Source: Chromatiaceae bacterium (GTDB lineage: Bacteria > Pseudomonadota > Gammaproteobacteria > Chromatiales > Chromatiaceae). From it: a DNA stretch of 63,478 nucleotides. A program made the translations under genes and the position numbers. The stretch's first letter is position 1. Each line of letters opens with the position of its first letter. The stretch is from positions 1 through 63,478 of the forward strand of contig JACDZG010000031.1 of assembly GCA_013426805.1 (NCBI GenBank). Reading direction: 5' to 3'. Of the stretch, positions 25,092 through 33,531 are shown piece by piece. The notes beneath the pieces are model-generated. The model was given only the letters and a program-made list of their open reading frames with translations, searched no databases and was not told the DNA's origin.

Positions 25092-25661
25092 TTAAAAAAG
25101 ACGGGTCAAGTCGACCGTCGCCGGCACGCCGACGGGCACGGGCACCAGGGCAAGATTGTCGGGAATGGTCGCATCGACGTAGCCGTGCGGCGCCGGTCGG
25201 CGATGGACCGTCAGGCGCCGGCCGCCCAGATCCACCAACCAGACCTCCGGGATGCCGGCGCGGGCGTAGCGCGGGAGCTTCACCTCGCGGTCATAGTGCA
25301 GACTGCTGTCGGCGACCTCGATCAGCAGCAGCACGTCGGCGGGACCGGGGTGGCCGGTGCGGTAGTAGTCGTCACGCGGACGCAGCAAGGCGATATCGGG
25401 CAGGGGTTCGGAGTGGTCATCGAGCCACACCGGGTCTTGCACGGCCACGATCGCGGCGGCGCCGACCGCTTCCTTCAAACGATTGGCAATGAACTTGACG
25501 GTCCCGGCGTGTGGATGACCAATCGGCGGCATCTCCATGATCTCCCCATCGATCAACTCGGTGCGCAACTCGGGACCGAGGATGCCGAGCGCACCCATGC
25601 GGCGGTAGTCATCGACCGTCAGACGATGAACCCGGGCTCTGATCTCTGCGGTGACGCTCAT
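25092..25661 (-). CDS. Uma2-family (DUF820) restriction-endonuclease-fold protein, copy 1
   Basis: 189 aa. Same architecture as the neighbour: ELIDGEIMEMPPIG, PDIALLRP, DVLLLIEVADSSLHYDREVK, GIPEVWLVDLGGRR. Strong stretches of identity with the downstream copy (e.g. KLPRYARAGIPEVWLVDLG) show a recent duplication, while the N- and C-termini differ. Confidence 0.9.
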   Translation of the reverse strand: MSVTAEIRARVHRLTVDDYRRMGALGILGPELRTELIDGEIMEMPPIGHPHAGTVKFIANRLKEAVGAAAIVAVQDPVWLDDHSEPLPDIALLRPRDDYYRTGHPGPADVLLLIEVADSSLHYDREVKLPRYARAGIPEVWLVDLGGRRLTVHRRPAPHGYVDATIPDNLALVPVPVGVPATVDLTRLF

Positions 25662-25708
25662 CGTACTTCACCATGTATCGCTGTCGGACGTGATAATCGG
25701 ATGTCGGG

Positions 25709-25725
25709 GCGGGTTTCAAACCCGC
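25709..25725. repeat. Short REP-like palindrome
   Basis: GCGGGTTTCAAACCCGC, 8-bp arms with a one-base centre, followed by TCCTACA. This is the common form of a small extragenic palindrome. It lies between hisI and the Uma2 genes, where it might also act as a transcript end. Confidence 0.7.
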
Positions 25726-25784
25726 TCCTACAAGGGTCTGTCCGGATATCGGGTCCGAAGGCTTTAATGCGATTGCTGTGCTGC

Positions 25785-26180
25785 TCAGATCTTGCCGTAG
25801 ATGGCGTTGGGGTCTTTGAGCACCGGTGCGATTTCGGCCCAGGTGCCGTCGCCGTCGAGTTGCCGATAGAAGCAGTTGTGCCGACCGGTGTGACAGGCGA
25901 TGCCGCCGCGCTGTTCGACCTCGAGCAACACCACGTCGGCGTCGCAATCGATGCGGATGGCGTGCACCACCTGCTGATGGCCGGATTCCTCGCCCTTGTG
26001 CCACAGCCGCTTGCGTGAGCGCGACCAGTAGACGGCGTGGCCGGTTTCACGGGTCAGGGTCAGTGATTCGCGATTCATCCAGGCCATCATCAGGATGGTG
26101 CCGGTGCCGGTCTCCTGGGCGATGGCGGGCACCAGGCCGTCGGCATCCCATTTGATGGCATCGAGCCAGTCTTCGTTCAT
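25785..26180 (-). CDS. hisI: Phosphoribosyl-AMP cyclohydrolase
   Basis: 131 aa, single-domain HisI without the HisE pyrophosphohydrolase fusion. Opens the adenine ring of PR-AMP in histidine biosynthesis. Signature [18 protein letters not shown] and the zinc-binding residues DCDADVVLL / [14 protein letters not shown] are all present. It follows hisA by 15 bp. Confidence 0.96.
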   Translation of the reverse strand: MNEDWLDAIKWDADGLVPAIAQETGTGTILMMAWMNRESLTLTRETGHAVYWSRSRKRLWHKGEESGHQQVVHAIRIDCDADVVLLEVEQRGGIACHTGRHNCFYRQLDGDGTWAEIAPVLKDPNAIYGKI

Positions 26181-26195
26181 TGGTGGCTGTCCGTT

Positions 26196-26954
26196 TCAGG
26201 GGTTGGCGGCCGCGATCTCATCCGCCAGGCGCTGCCCGGCGGCGAAGTCCAGGGTGCCCTCGTAGATGGCGCGGCCGGTGATGGCGGCGACGATGCCGCG
26301 CTCGGCGCCGCGGCCGGCGACCGCGGCCAGCGCGCGGATGTCGTCGCTGTTGGTGATGCCGCCGGAGGCGATGATGGGGATGGCGACCGCCCGGGCCAGC
26401 GCGAGGGTGGCCGGGATGTTGGGGCCGGTCATCATGCCGTCGCGGCCGATATCGGTGTACACGATGGCCGCGACGCCGTCGCCCTCGAAGCGTTTCGACA
26501 AGGTCTCCACCCGATGCCCGGTGAGTTCGGCCCAGCCTTTGATGGCGACCTGGCCGTCTTTGGCGTCCAGCCCGACGATGATCCGCCCCGGAAAGGCGCG
26601 GCAGGCACGGGCGACGAAGGCCGGCTCCTGCACCGCCTGGGTCCCCAGGATGCAGTAGCTCACCCCAGCCGCGAGATAGGCGGCGATGGTCGCCTCGTCG
26701 CGGATGCCGCCGCCGACCTGGATCGGCAGGTCGGGAAAGCGCGCGGCGATGGCGCGGATGGCCGCGCCGTTGACCGGCTCACCGGCGAAGGCGCCGTTGA
26801 GATCCACCAGATGCAGCCGGCGGGCGCCCTCCCCCACCCAGCGCGCGGCCTGCTCCACCGGATCGTCGGAGAAAATGGTCTCGTCATCCATGCGGCCCTG
26901 GCGCAGCCGCACACAGCGGCCGTCCTTCAAGTCAATGGCGGGGATCAACAGCAT
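26196..26954 (-). CDS. hisA: ProFAR isomerase (1-(5-phosphoribosyl)-5-[(5-phosphoribosylamino)methylideneamino]imidazole-4-carboxamide isomerase)
   Basis: 252 aa from ATG 26954; the longer frame to 27122 runs back through hisB and is rejected. TIM barrel with the duplicated phosphate-binding motif: catalytic Asp in [11 protein letters not shown] (D8), QVGGGIRD, catalytic Asp in YTDIGRDGM, and IIASGGI. The gene sits directly after hisB with 52 bp between, with no hisH between them. Confidence 0.96.
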   Translation of the reverse strand: MLLIPAIDLKDGRCVRLRQGRMDDETIFSDDPVEQAARWVGEGARRLHLVDLNGAFAGEPVNGAAIRAIAARFPDLPIQVGGGIRDEATIAAYLAAGVSYCILGTQAVQEPAFVARACRAFPGRIIVGLDAKDGQVAIKGWAELTGHRVETLSKRFEGDGVAAIVYTDIGRDGMMTGPNIPATLALARAVAIPIIASGGITNSDDIRALAAVAGRGAERGIVAAITGRAIYEGTLDFAAGQRLADEIAAANP

Positions 26955-27006
26955 TGGGACTCTCCCTTGAAATCGGGGCGGAAGGCGGATCGGTTCACAA
27001 CGGGGG

Positions 27007-27612
27007 TCACAAGGCACCCTTGGTCGACGGCAGGATGCCGGCCATGCGGGGGTCCGGTTCCACCGCCATACGCAGCGCCCGGCCGAACGCCTTGAAGAGG
27101 GTCTCCGCCTGATGATGCGCATTGTCGCCGCGCAGGTTGTCGACGTGCAGAGTCAGACCCGCATGATTGACCAGACCCTGGAAGAACTCATGGAAGAGAT
27201 CGACGTCGAAGGCGCCGATCATGGCGCGGGTGAAGTCGCAGTGGAAGGTCAGGCCCGGCCGCCCGGACAGGTCGATCACAACGCGCGACAACGCTTCATC
27301 GAGCGGCACATAGGCATGACCATAGCGGCGGATGCCTTTCTTGTCCCCCAAAGCCTGAGCCAGGGCCTGACCCAGCGTGATGCCGATATCCTCGACGGTA
27401 TGATGGGCGTCGATGTGCAGGTCGCCGGTCGCGATAATGTCCAGATCGATCAAGCCGTGGCGTGCCACCTGATCGAGCATGTGCTCCAGAAAGGGCAAAC
27501 CGGTCTGCAGGCTGGAACGTCCGCTGCCGTCCAGGTCGAGGGCGACCCGGATCTGGGTCTCCAGGGTGTTGCGCTCGACGCGCGCGGTGCGGTGGCTGGT
27601 CTCGGTGGTCAT
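27007..27612 (-). CDS. hisB: Imidazoleglycerol-phosphate dehydratase
   Basis: 201 aa from ATG 27612. Monofunctional IGPD without the N-terminal phosphatase of enteric HisB. Signatures [30 protein letters not shown], and the second half repeat [23 protein letters not shown] carry the manganese-binding His/Glu residues. First gene of the truncated his cluster. Confidence 0.96.
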   Translation of the reverse strand: MTTETSHRTARVERNTLETQIRVALDLDGSGRSSLQTGLPFLEHMLDQVARHGLIDLDIIATGDLHIDAHHTVEDIGITLGQALAQALGDKKGIRRYGHAYVPLDEALSRVVIDLSGRPGLTFHCDFTRAMIGAFDVDLFHEFFQGLVNHAGLTLHVDNLRGDNAHHQAETLFKAFGRALRMAVEPDPRMAGILPSTKGAL

Positions 27613-27694
27613 GACGGCAAGGCTCGACCTGGGCGCCGCGGGGCGCATGAGGCCGCTATTTAACCACAGGCGGCGGATGCGGTGTCTTGCGCAG

Positions 27695-28684
27695 TCACCC
27701 CGACGGCGGCTCGATCGCGATCCCCTCGGCCGCCACGACCTTCGCCAGGGCGGCCTCCATCGTGGCCCGGGCATGGGCGGTCGCGGCATGCAGATAGGCG
27801 TGCAGGGCCGCGTCATCGGCATGCCGGACCTCGCACTCCTCGCTGTAGGCCTCAAAGGCCGACAGGGCCGAGACCAAATCCACCAGATGGTGCGGACACT
27901 CGCAGCGCACGGTCGGTGAGGCCATGGCGATGCAGGCCAACTGGGCATCGGCGAAACGCCGGGCGGGGATCGGCTGGGACAGATCGACCTCCAGGCCGAC
28001 GGTCCCGTCGGCCGGACGCTGCGCGCCCGCCTGCTGACCAGGCTGCCCCTGATGCAGGGCGATACACCAGCGCCGCAATTCGGCGAGTTCGAGCGGCGCT
28101 CGTTTGGTCGTGATGTGCCGCGCCTCGAGGCGCTCCAGGGTCCCGCGCGAGGCGAAGTGATAGACCAGCAGCGCCCGAGTGGCCCCGGACCGGGCCAGCA
28201 GCTGGCCGATCTCGCGCACCTGATCCGCGTGCACCGTGGGATACTCCAGCAACAGCAAATCGGGCGCATCCGCGCAGACCCCGGCCAGCAAGGCTTCCGG
28301 CCGCTCGAACAGGCCCAGGATTTCCACCCCCGCAAGGTCAAGATCCCCGCCCCGTAGTCGGCCTGCCAGCCCCGCCCCCATGACCGCGATCTTGCAGGGC
28401 CGCTCCCAGGCCGCCTCAGCGGTCGACAGGTCCGCCCCGCTCACCCGCTCACGCAGTTGGGCGAGGCTCAGTGAAGCGACGCTGCTGATTGCATCGCCCC
28501 GCTCCACCAGACGCTTGATCAGGGTCAGGCGGCCCACATCCTCCGCGGCATAGAGCCGCGTCCCGGCCTCCGAGCGGATTGGTGTGACCACGTTGTAGCG
28601 GCGTTCCCACACCCGCAGCGTATCAGCCGGAACCCCGGTCAAACGCGAGACCGTGCCGATGCGATAGGTCGGCGAATTTTGCAT
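27695..28684 (-). CDS. MerR-family transcriptional regulator with large C-terminal domain
   Basis: 329 aa from ATG 28684 (TTG at 28699 is possible and would add five residues). N-terminal MerR winged helix: [24 protein letters not shown], followed by [22 protein letters not shown]. The ~230-residue C-terminal part resembles a degenerate cobalamin-binding/sensor region of the CarH/LitR type ([22 protein letters not shown]) but lacks a clear DxHxxG motif. It is divergently oriented to the polyamine transport operon and may regulate it. Confidence 0.8.
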   Translation of the reverse strand: MQNSPTYRIGTVSRLTGVPADTLRVWERRYNVVTPIRSEAGTRLYAAEDVGRLTLIKRLVERGDAISSVASLSLAQLRERVSGADLSTAEAAWERPCKIAVMGAGLAGRLRGGDLDLAGVEILGLFERPEALLAGVCADAPDLLLLEYPTVHADQVREIGQLLARSGATRALLVYHFASRGTLERLEARHITTKRAPLELAELRRWCIALHQGQPGQQAGAQRPADGTVGLEVDLSQPIPARRFADAQLACIAMASPTVRCECPHHLVDLVSALSAFEAYSEECEVRHADDAALHAYLHAATAHARATMEAALAKVVAAEGIAIEPPSG

Positions 28685-28943
28685 ATCCTTCTCAGTCAAT
28701 CGGCCAACCCCCCGGTGTTCGTGATTCTGTGGCCCAATATTCGGCTAGATGTCCAAGCCTTGTCCAGGCATTTGTCGGACATTCGGTCGAACCATCGGTT
28801 AAGCACTCCGGGAGACCCGTGATCAGCGAGATATTCGCGCGCCGCGTTTTGCAGTAGGATCGCGATCTTCCGCGCACACGCCCGCGCGGCTTCCATGACG
28901 AACCGTCCTTGACCTCTGACCCTTTGACTTGGGAGATACACAG

Positions 28944-30053
28944 TTGCCGAAATTCACCGCCCTGCGCCTCGCTCTGCCGACCCTGATGGCCGCTCTGCTG
29001 TCCGCACACACCCCCGTCAGCGCCGAAGAGACGGTTCATCTGTACAACTGGAACGATTATTTCGCCGAGGACACCCTGACCAAGTTCCAGGAACGCACCG
29101 GCATCCGGGCGGTCCTGGACCTCTACGACGCCAACGACGTGCTGGAAGCCAAACTATTCGCCGGCAGCAGCGGCTATGACGTGGTGTTCCCCACCGCGCG
29201 TCCGTTCGGCGCACGCCAGATTCAAGCCGGGATTTACCAGCCGGTCGACAAGTCCAAGCTGCCGGGCCTGGCGAAACTGGACCCGGCGGTCTACGCCACG
29301 CTGCAGGACATCGATCCGGACAACAAGTACCTGGTGCCCTACCTGTGGGGCACCACCGGTCTGGGCATCAACGTCGCGAAGGTCAAGGAGGCCTTGGGTG
29401 CGGACGCCCCGACCGACACCTGGGCCATCGTCTTCGACCCCAAGCAAGCCGCCAAGCTTAAAGAGTGCGGCATCAGTATGCTGGATGATGCGACCGAAGC
29501 CTTTTCCGCCGCACTCGCCTATCTCGGCAAAGACCCGAACAGCCGTTCGGACCAGGATCTGGAAGCCGCGGCGCAGGTCCTGAAAGACGCGCGCCCGCAC
29601 ATCCGCTACTTCCATTCGTCGCAGTACATCAGCGACCTGGCCAATGGTGACCTCTGTGTTGCCCACGGCTATTCCGGGGACATCCTCCAGGCCAAGAGCC
29701 GTGCGGAAGAGGCCAAGAAGGGCGTCGAGGTCGGCTATCGTATCCCGCGGGAAGGGGCGGTGCTGTGGACCGACGTGATGGCGATCCCCAAGGATGCCCC
29801 GAACCCGGCGGCGGCCAACGCCTTCATCGCCTACATCCTGGACCCGCCGGTGGTGGCCGACATCTCCGACTATGTGATGTACGCGAATCCCAATCTGGAG
29901 GCGACGGCGCTACTCGACGAGGCAGTACGTACCGATCCGGGCGTCTACCCGTCGGCGGCCGTGAAACAGAAGTTGTTCGTGCTCAAGACCCCGACCGACA
30001 AGGCGCAGCGCAAGCTGAACAATCTGTGGACACGGATCAAGGCCGAGCGCTGA
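28944..30053 (+). CDS. potF: Putrescine/spermidine ABC transporter periplasmic binding protein
   Basis: 369 aa. Start chosen at TTG 28944 because GGGAG lies 8 nt upstream; the open frame from TTG 28929 contains that ribosome site. Signal peptide LPKFTALRLALPTLMAALL..APVSA-like, cleaved before EETVHLYNW. The body follows PotF: AGSSGYDVVFPTA, YLWGTTGLGIN, RPHIRYFHSSQYI, NGDLCVAHGYSGD, PREGAVLWTDV. Captures polyamines for the PotGHI importer encoded immediately downstream (24 bp). Confidence 0.93.
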   Translation: MPKFTALRLALPTLMAALLSAHTPVSAEETVHLYNWNDYFAEDTLTKFQERTGIRAVLDLYDANDVLEAKLFAGSSGYDVVFPTARPFGARQIQAGIYQPVDKSKLPGLAKLDPAVYATLQDIDPDNKYLVPYLWGTTGLGINVAKVKEALGADAPTDTWAIVFDPKQAAKLKECGISMLDDATEAFSAALAYLGKDPNSRSDQDLEAAAQVLKDARPHIRYFHSSQYISDLANGDLCVAHGYSGDILQAKSRAEEAKKGVEVGYRIPREGAVLWTDVMAIPKDAPNPAAANAFIAYILDPPVVADISDYVMYANPNLEATALLDEAVRTDPGVYPSAAVKQKLFVLKTPTDKAQRKLNNLWTRIKAER

Positions 30054-30076
30054 TTCGACAGGAATCCGGAAGCACT

Positions 30077-31213
30077 ATGACGAACCCCGCGGAACGGCGC
30101 AAACTGGAACCCTGGCAGGACCCCAAGGCCGCACCCTATGTGCGGATCGACCATGTCACCAAGAAGTTTGGTGACGTCTACGCGGTCGACGATGTGTCGC
30201 TGGACATTTTCCAGGGCGAGTTCTTCTCGCTGCTGGGGAGTTCCGGTTGCGGCAAATCCACCCTGCTGCGCATGCTGGCGGGGCTGGAGCGGCCCTCGGC
30301 CGGGCGTATCTATATCGACGGGGCTGATGTGACCGATATCCCGGCCTATTCCCGGCCGGTCAACATGATGTTCCAGTCCTATGCCTTGTTCCCCCACATG
30401 ACGGTGGAGCAGAACGTGGAGTTCGGCCTGAAACAGGACCGCATGCCGCGCAAGGAGCGCGCGGAGCGGGTCGGCGAAATGCTTGCGCTGCTCCAGATCT
30501 CGGAGTTGCGCCGGCGTAAACCGGATCAGCTTTCCGGCGGTCAACGCCAGCGCGTCGCGCTGGCCCGCACCCTGGCCAAACACCCCAAACTCCTGCTCTT
30601 GGATGAACCCTTGGGCGCACTGGACAAGCGCCTGCGCGAAAGCGCTCAGTTTGAGTTAGTCAACCTTCAAGAACGCATCGGCATCACCTTCGTGACCGTC
30701 ACCCACGATCAGGAAGAGGCGATGACCATGTCCACACGCATCGCGGTCATGAATGCCGGCCAGATCCTGCAAGTGGACACTCCCACCGCCATCTATGAAT
30801 ATCCCGAGTACCGCTTCGTCGCCGATTTCATCGGCCTCGTGAACCTGTTCGACGGCCGGGTGATGGAGACGCAGGACGACCAGGTACTGATCGAGTCCAG
30901 CCTGGGTCGGCGACTGCACATGCGCGATTTGCACCCGCATGCCATCGGCACCCCGGTCACGGTCGCGATCCGTCCGGAGAAACTGCAAATCTGCTCGACC
31001 TATCAAGAGAATGGCACCAATCAGGTGAAGGGTGTCGTCGAAGACATCGCCTACTTGGGAGACGTCTCGATCTACCGCGTGCGGGTGAGTCCGGAGATGC
31101 TGGTGGAGATGACCCTGACCAACGTCCACCCGCGGACCGAGCAAGCCCTGACCTGGGGGCAAGAGGTCGCGATGGAGTGGTCACCCACCAGCGGCGTGGT
31201 CCTGACGGAGTAA
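30077..31213 (+). CDS. potG: Polyamine ABC transporter ATP-binding protein
   Basis: 378 aa from ATG 30077. Walker A GSSGCGKST, Q-loop FQSYALFPHMT, signature LSGGQRQRVALARTLAK, Walker B LLLLDEPLGALD, H-loop TVTHDQEE, and a C-terminal TOBE-type regulatory domain (about 300-378). It energises putrescine/spermidine uptake. Confidence 0.95.
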   Translation: MTNPAERRKLEPWQDPKAAPYVRIDHVTKKFGDVYAVDDVSLDIFQGEFFSLLGSSGCGKSTLLRMLAGLERPSAGRIYIDGADVTDIPAYSRPVNMMFQSYALFPHMTVEQNVEFGLKQDRMPRKERAERVGEMLALLQISELRRRKPDQLSGGQRQRVALARTLAKHPKLLLLDEPLGALDKRLRESAQFELVNLQERIGITFVTVTHDQEEAMTMSTRIAVMNAGQILQVDTPTAIYEYPEYRFVADFIGLVNLFDGRVMETQDDQVLIESSLGRRLHMRDLHPHAIGTPVTVAIRPEKLQICSTYQENGTNQVKGVVEDIAYLGDVSIYRVRVSPEMLVEMTLTNVHPRTEQALTWGQEVAMEWSPTSGVVLTE

Positions 31214-31270
31214 CGCGAATTGTTCGCGCACAAGAAGCATCTCACGCCAAGGCGCGAAGGGAAGAACACT

Positions 31271-32194
31271 ATGATTCAGGAGCTGTGCAAGCGGCTGCGC
31301 CTGCGCGACCGGCAACTGGCGCGGGTCGTGAACATCGGCACGCCCTATCTGTGGCTGGGCCTGTTCTTTCTGGCACCCTTTGCGATCGTGCTGCACATCA
31401 GCTTGGCGGAGACGGCACTGGCCCAACCCCCCTACACCAGTCTGTGGGAATGGGTCGACGATGGCGTGTTGCAGGTACGGCTCAACCTCCAGAACTTCGT
31501 CACGGTCTTCAGTGACGAACTCTACCTGGCCGCCTTCCTCAATTCACTCTGGGTCGCCCTGGTCTGTACCATCCTGTGCCTGCTGATCGGCTACCCCATG
31601 GCCTATGCCATCGCCACCGCGCCGGAGCGACGGCGGGTCATGCTGCTGATGCTGATCATCCTGCCGTTCTGGACCTCGTTCCTGATTCGCGTCTATGCCT
31701 GGATCGGCATCCTGAAGCCGAACGGTCTGCTGAATAATCTGCTGCTGTCGCTCGGACTCATCGATCAGCCTCTGACCATCCTGCACACCCAGACCGCGAT
31801 CTATATCGGGGTGGTCTATTCGTACCTGCCATTCATGATCCTGCCGCTCTTCGCCAACCTCACGCGACTCGATTTCAGTCTGCTGGAGGCGGCGGCCGAC
31901 CTGGGATGTCGCCCCTTCAAGGCGTTCCTGAAGGTCACGTTGCCGTTGTCGCTGCCCGGCATTGTCGCCGGTTCCATGCTGGTGTTCATCCCGGTGGTGG
32001 GCGAGTTCGTGATCCCGGATTTGTTGGGCGGCCCCGACAGCCTCATGATCGGCAAGATGCTCTGGACCGAATTCTTCAGCAATAAAGACTGGCCGCTCGC
32101 CGCCGCGCTCGCGATCTGCTTGCTCGGCGTTCTGGTGGTTCCCTTTGTAATGATGCAGCGCCTGGAGCACCGCATCGGAGGCGACGAGCGATGA
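31271..32194 (+). CDS. potH: Polyamine ABC transporter permease
   Basis: 307 aa from ATG 31271, preceded by GAAGGGAAG; the longer frame from TTG 31220 is less likely. Six predicted membrane helices and the EAA loop (EAAADLGCRPFKAFLKVTLPLSLPG). Stop overlaps the potI start (ATGA). Confidence 0.94.
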   Translation: MIQELCKRLRLRDRQLARVVNIGTPYLWLGLFFLAPFAIVLHISLAETALAQPPYTSLWEWVDDGVLQVRLNLQNFVTVFSDELYLAAFLNSLWVALVCTILCLLIGYPMAYAIATAPERRRVMLLMLIILPFWTSFLIRVYAWIGILKPNGLLNNLLLSLGLIDQPLTILHTQTAIYIGVVYSYLPFMILPLFANLTRLDFSLLEAAADLGCRPFKAFLKVTLPLSLPGIVAGSMLVFIPVVGEFVIPDLLGGPDSLMIGKMLWTEFFSNKDWPLAAALAICLLGVLVVPFVMMQRLEHRIGGDER

Positions 32195-33003
32195 ACCGCA
32201 GCCGCTGGAAGCTGTATCTGTTCCTGGCGCTGGGCCTCGCCTTCCTGTATGTCCCGGTCCTGCTGCTGGTGATCTATTCGTTCAACGAATCCCGGCTGGT
32301 GACCGTATGGTCCGGCTTCTCCACTAAATGGTATGGGGAGCTGTTGCACAACCGGCAACTGCTGGACGCCGCCTGGCTGTCCGTGCGCATCGCCGCCACC
32401 AATGCCACCTTTGCGGTGATTTTGGGGACGCTCGCCGCCAACGCCCTGGTGCGGCATGGCAACTTCCGCGGCCGGACCGGATTCCAACTGCTGCTGGCAG
32501 CACCCCTGGTCATGCCCGAAGTCATCACCGGTCTGTCGCTCTTGCTGCTCTTCGTCACGATGGAGCAACTGGTGGGTTGGCCGGCCGGACGCGGCTTCAC
32601 CACCATCACCATCGCCCACATCACCTTCAGCACCGCCTTCGTGGCCGTCGTTGTGCGCTCGCGCCTGTCGCAGATGGACCGCTCCTTGGAGGAGGCGGCG
32701 ATGGATCTCGGCGCCCGCCCGCTGCGCGTCTATATGAGCATCACCCTGCCGCTGATCGCCCCGGCGCTGCTCTCCGGTTGGCTGCTGGCCTTCACGCTGT
32801 CATTGGACGACCTGGTGATTTCAAGCTTTGTCGCCGGCCCCGGCTCCACCACGCTGCCCATGGTGGTTTATTCCAGCGTCCGCATGGGCGTCTCACCGCA
32901 GATCAATGCGCTGGCCTCGATCGTTGTCTTGATTGTCTCGGTGGCGGTCCTCGTCGCCGGGCTGTTGTCCATGCGGCAGCAGCCGACGGCCAAGGCGAAC
33001 TGA
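32191..33003 (+). CDS. potI: Polyamine ABC transporter permease
   Basis: 270 aa. Membrane permease with the EAA loop EEAAMDLGARPLRVYMSITLPLIAP and typical N-terminal helix FLALGLAFLYVPVLLLVIYSFN. Last gene of potFGHI. Confidence 0.95.
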   Translation: MNRSRWKLYLFLALGLAFLYVPVLLLVIYSFNESRLVTVWSGFSTKWYGELLHNRQLLDAAWLSVRIAATNATFAVILGTLAANALVRHGNFRGRTGFQLLLAAPLVMPEVITGLSLLLLFVTMEQLVGWPAGRGFTTITIAHITFSTAFVAVVVRSRLSQMDRSLEEAAMDLGARPLRVYMSITLPLIAPALLSGWLLAFTLSLDDLVISSFVAGPGSTTLPMVVYSSVRMGVSPQINALASIVVLIVSVAVLVAGLLSMRQQPTAKAN

Positions 33004-33135
33004 GCGCAGGAGTCCAACGCTTCAGTCTTGAATTGACGTTTCGCGTGTTCCGCTAAAGACTCAGGTGTTACTTTGCGCCCCTCAAGCCGGCACCCCACAA
33101 CCGGCGCCATCCGTTGACATCTCCGGAGAACGTCC

Positions 33136-33528
33136 ATGAACTATGTATTCGGCGTAGAAATCGACCTGCCCTTCGACGCTGCCCTGGAGCAGGTGCAGAC
33201 CGCCCTGGCGGCGGAAAAGCTGGGCATCGTGAGCGACGTGAATGTCGCGGCGATCCTCAAGGCCAAACTCGGCGAGGAAACCGGCGCTTACCGGATCCTC
33301 GGCGCCTGCGCCCCAGGGTTGGCCAAGCGGGTGATCCAGTCCCAACCCGCCGCCGGGGTGCTCCTGCCCTGCAATCTGGTGGTCCGGGAAGTCTCCGCCG
33401 AACGGACCGCGGTGGATTTCATGGATCCGATCACGGTCCTCGGGCTGGCCGACGATACGGCGACCAACGAAGTTGCCGCCGAGGCGCGTATCATCCTCGA
33501 CCGTGTCGTCGCCCGGCTCGGCGGCTGA
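33136..33528 (+). CDS. DUF302-domain protein
   Basis: 130 aa. DUF302 hallmarks: F...L...L...GF-like start (PFDAALEQVQTALAAEKLGIVSDVNV), YRILGACAPGLAKRVIQ, GVLLPCNLVVRE and VDFMDP. Small cytosolic or periplasmic proteins of unknown role, frequent in sulfur-oxidising Proteobacteria. 132 bp after potI, probably a separate unit. Confidence 0.92.
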   Translation: MNYVFGVEIDLPFDAALEQVQTALAAEKLGIVSDVNVAAILKAKLGEETGAYRILGACAPGLAKRVIQSQPAAGVLLPCNLVVREVSAERTAVDFMDPITVLGLADDTATNEVAAEARIILDRVVARLGG

Positions 33529-33531
33529 CCC

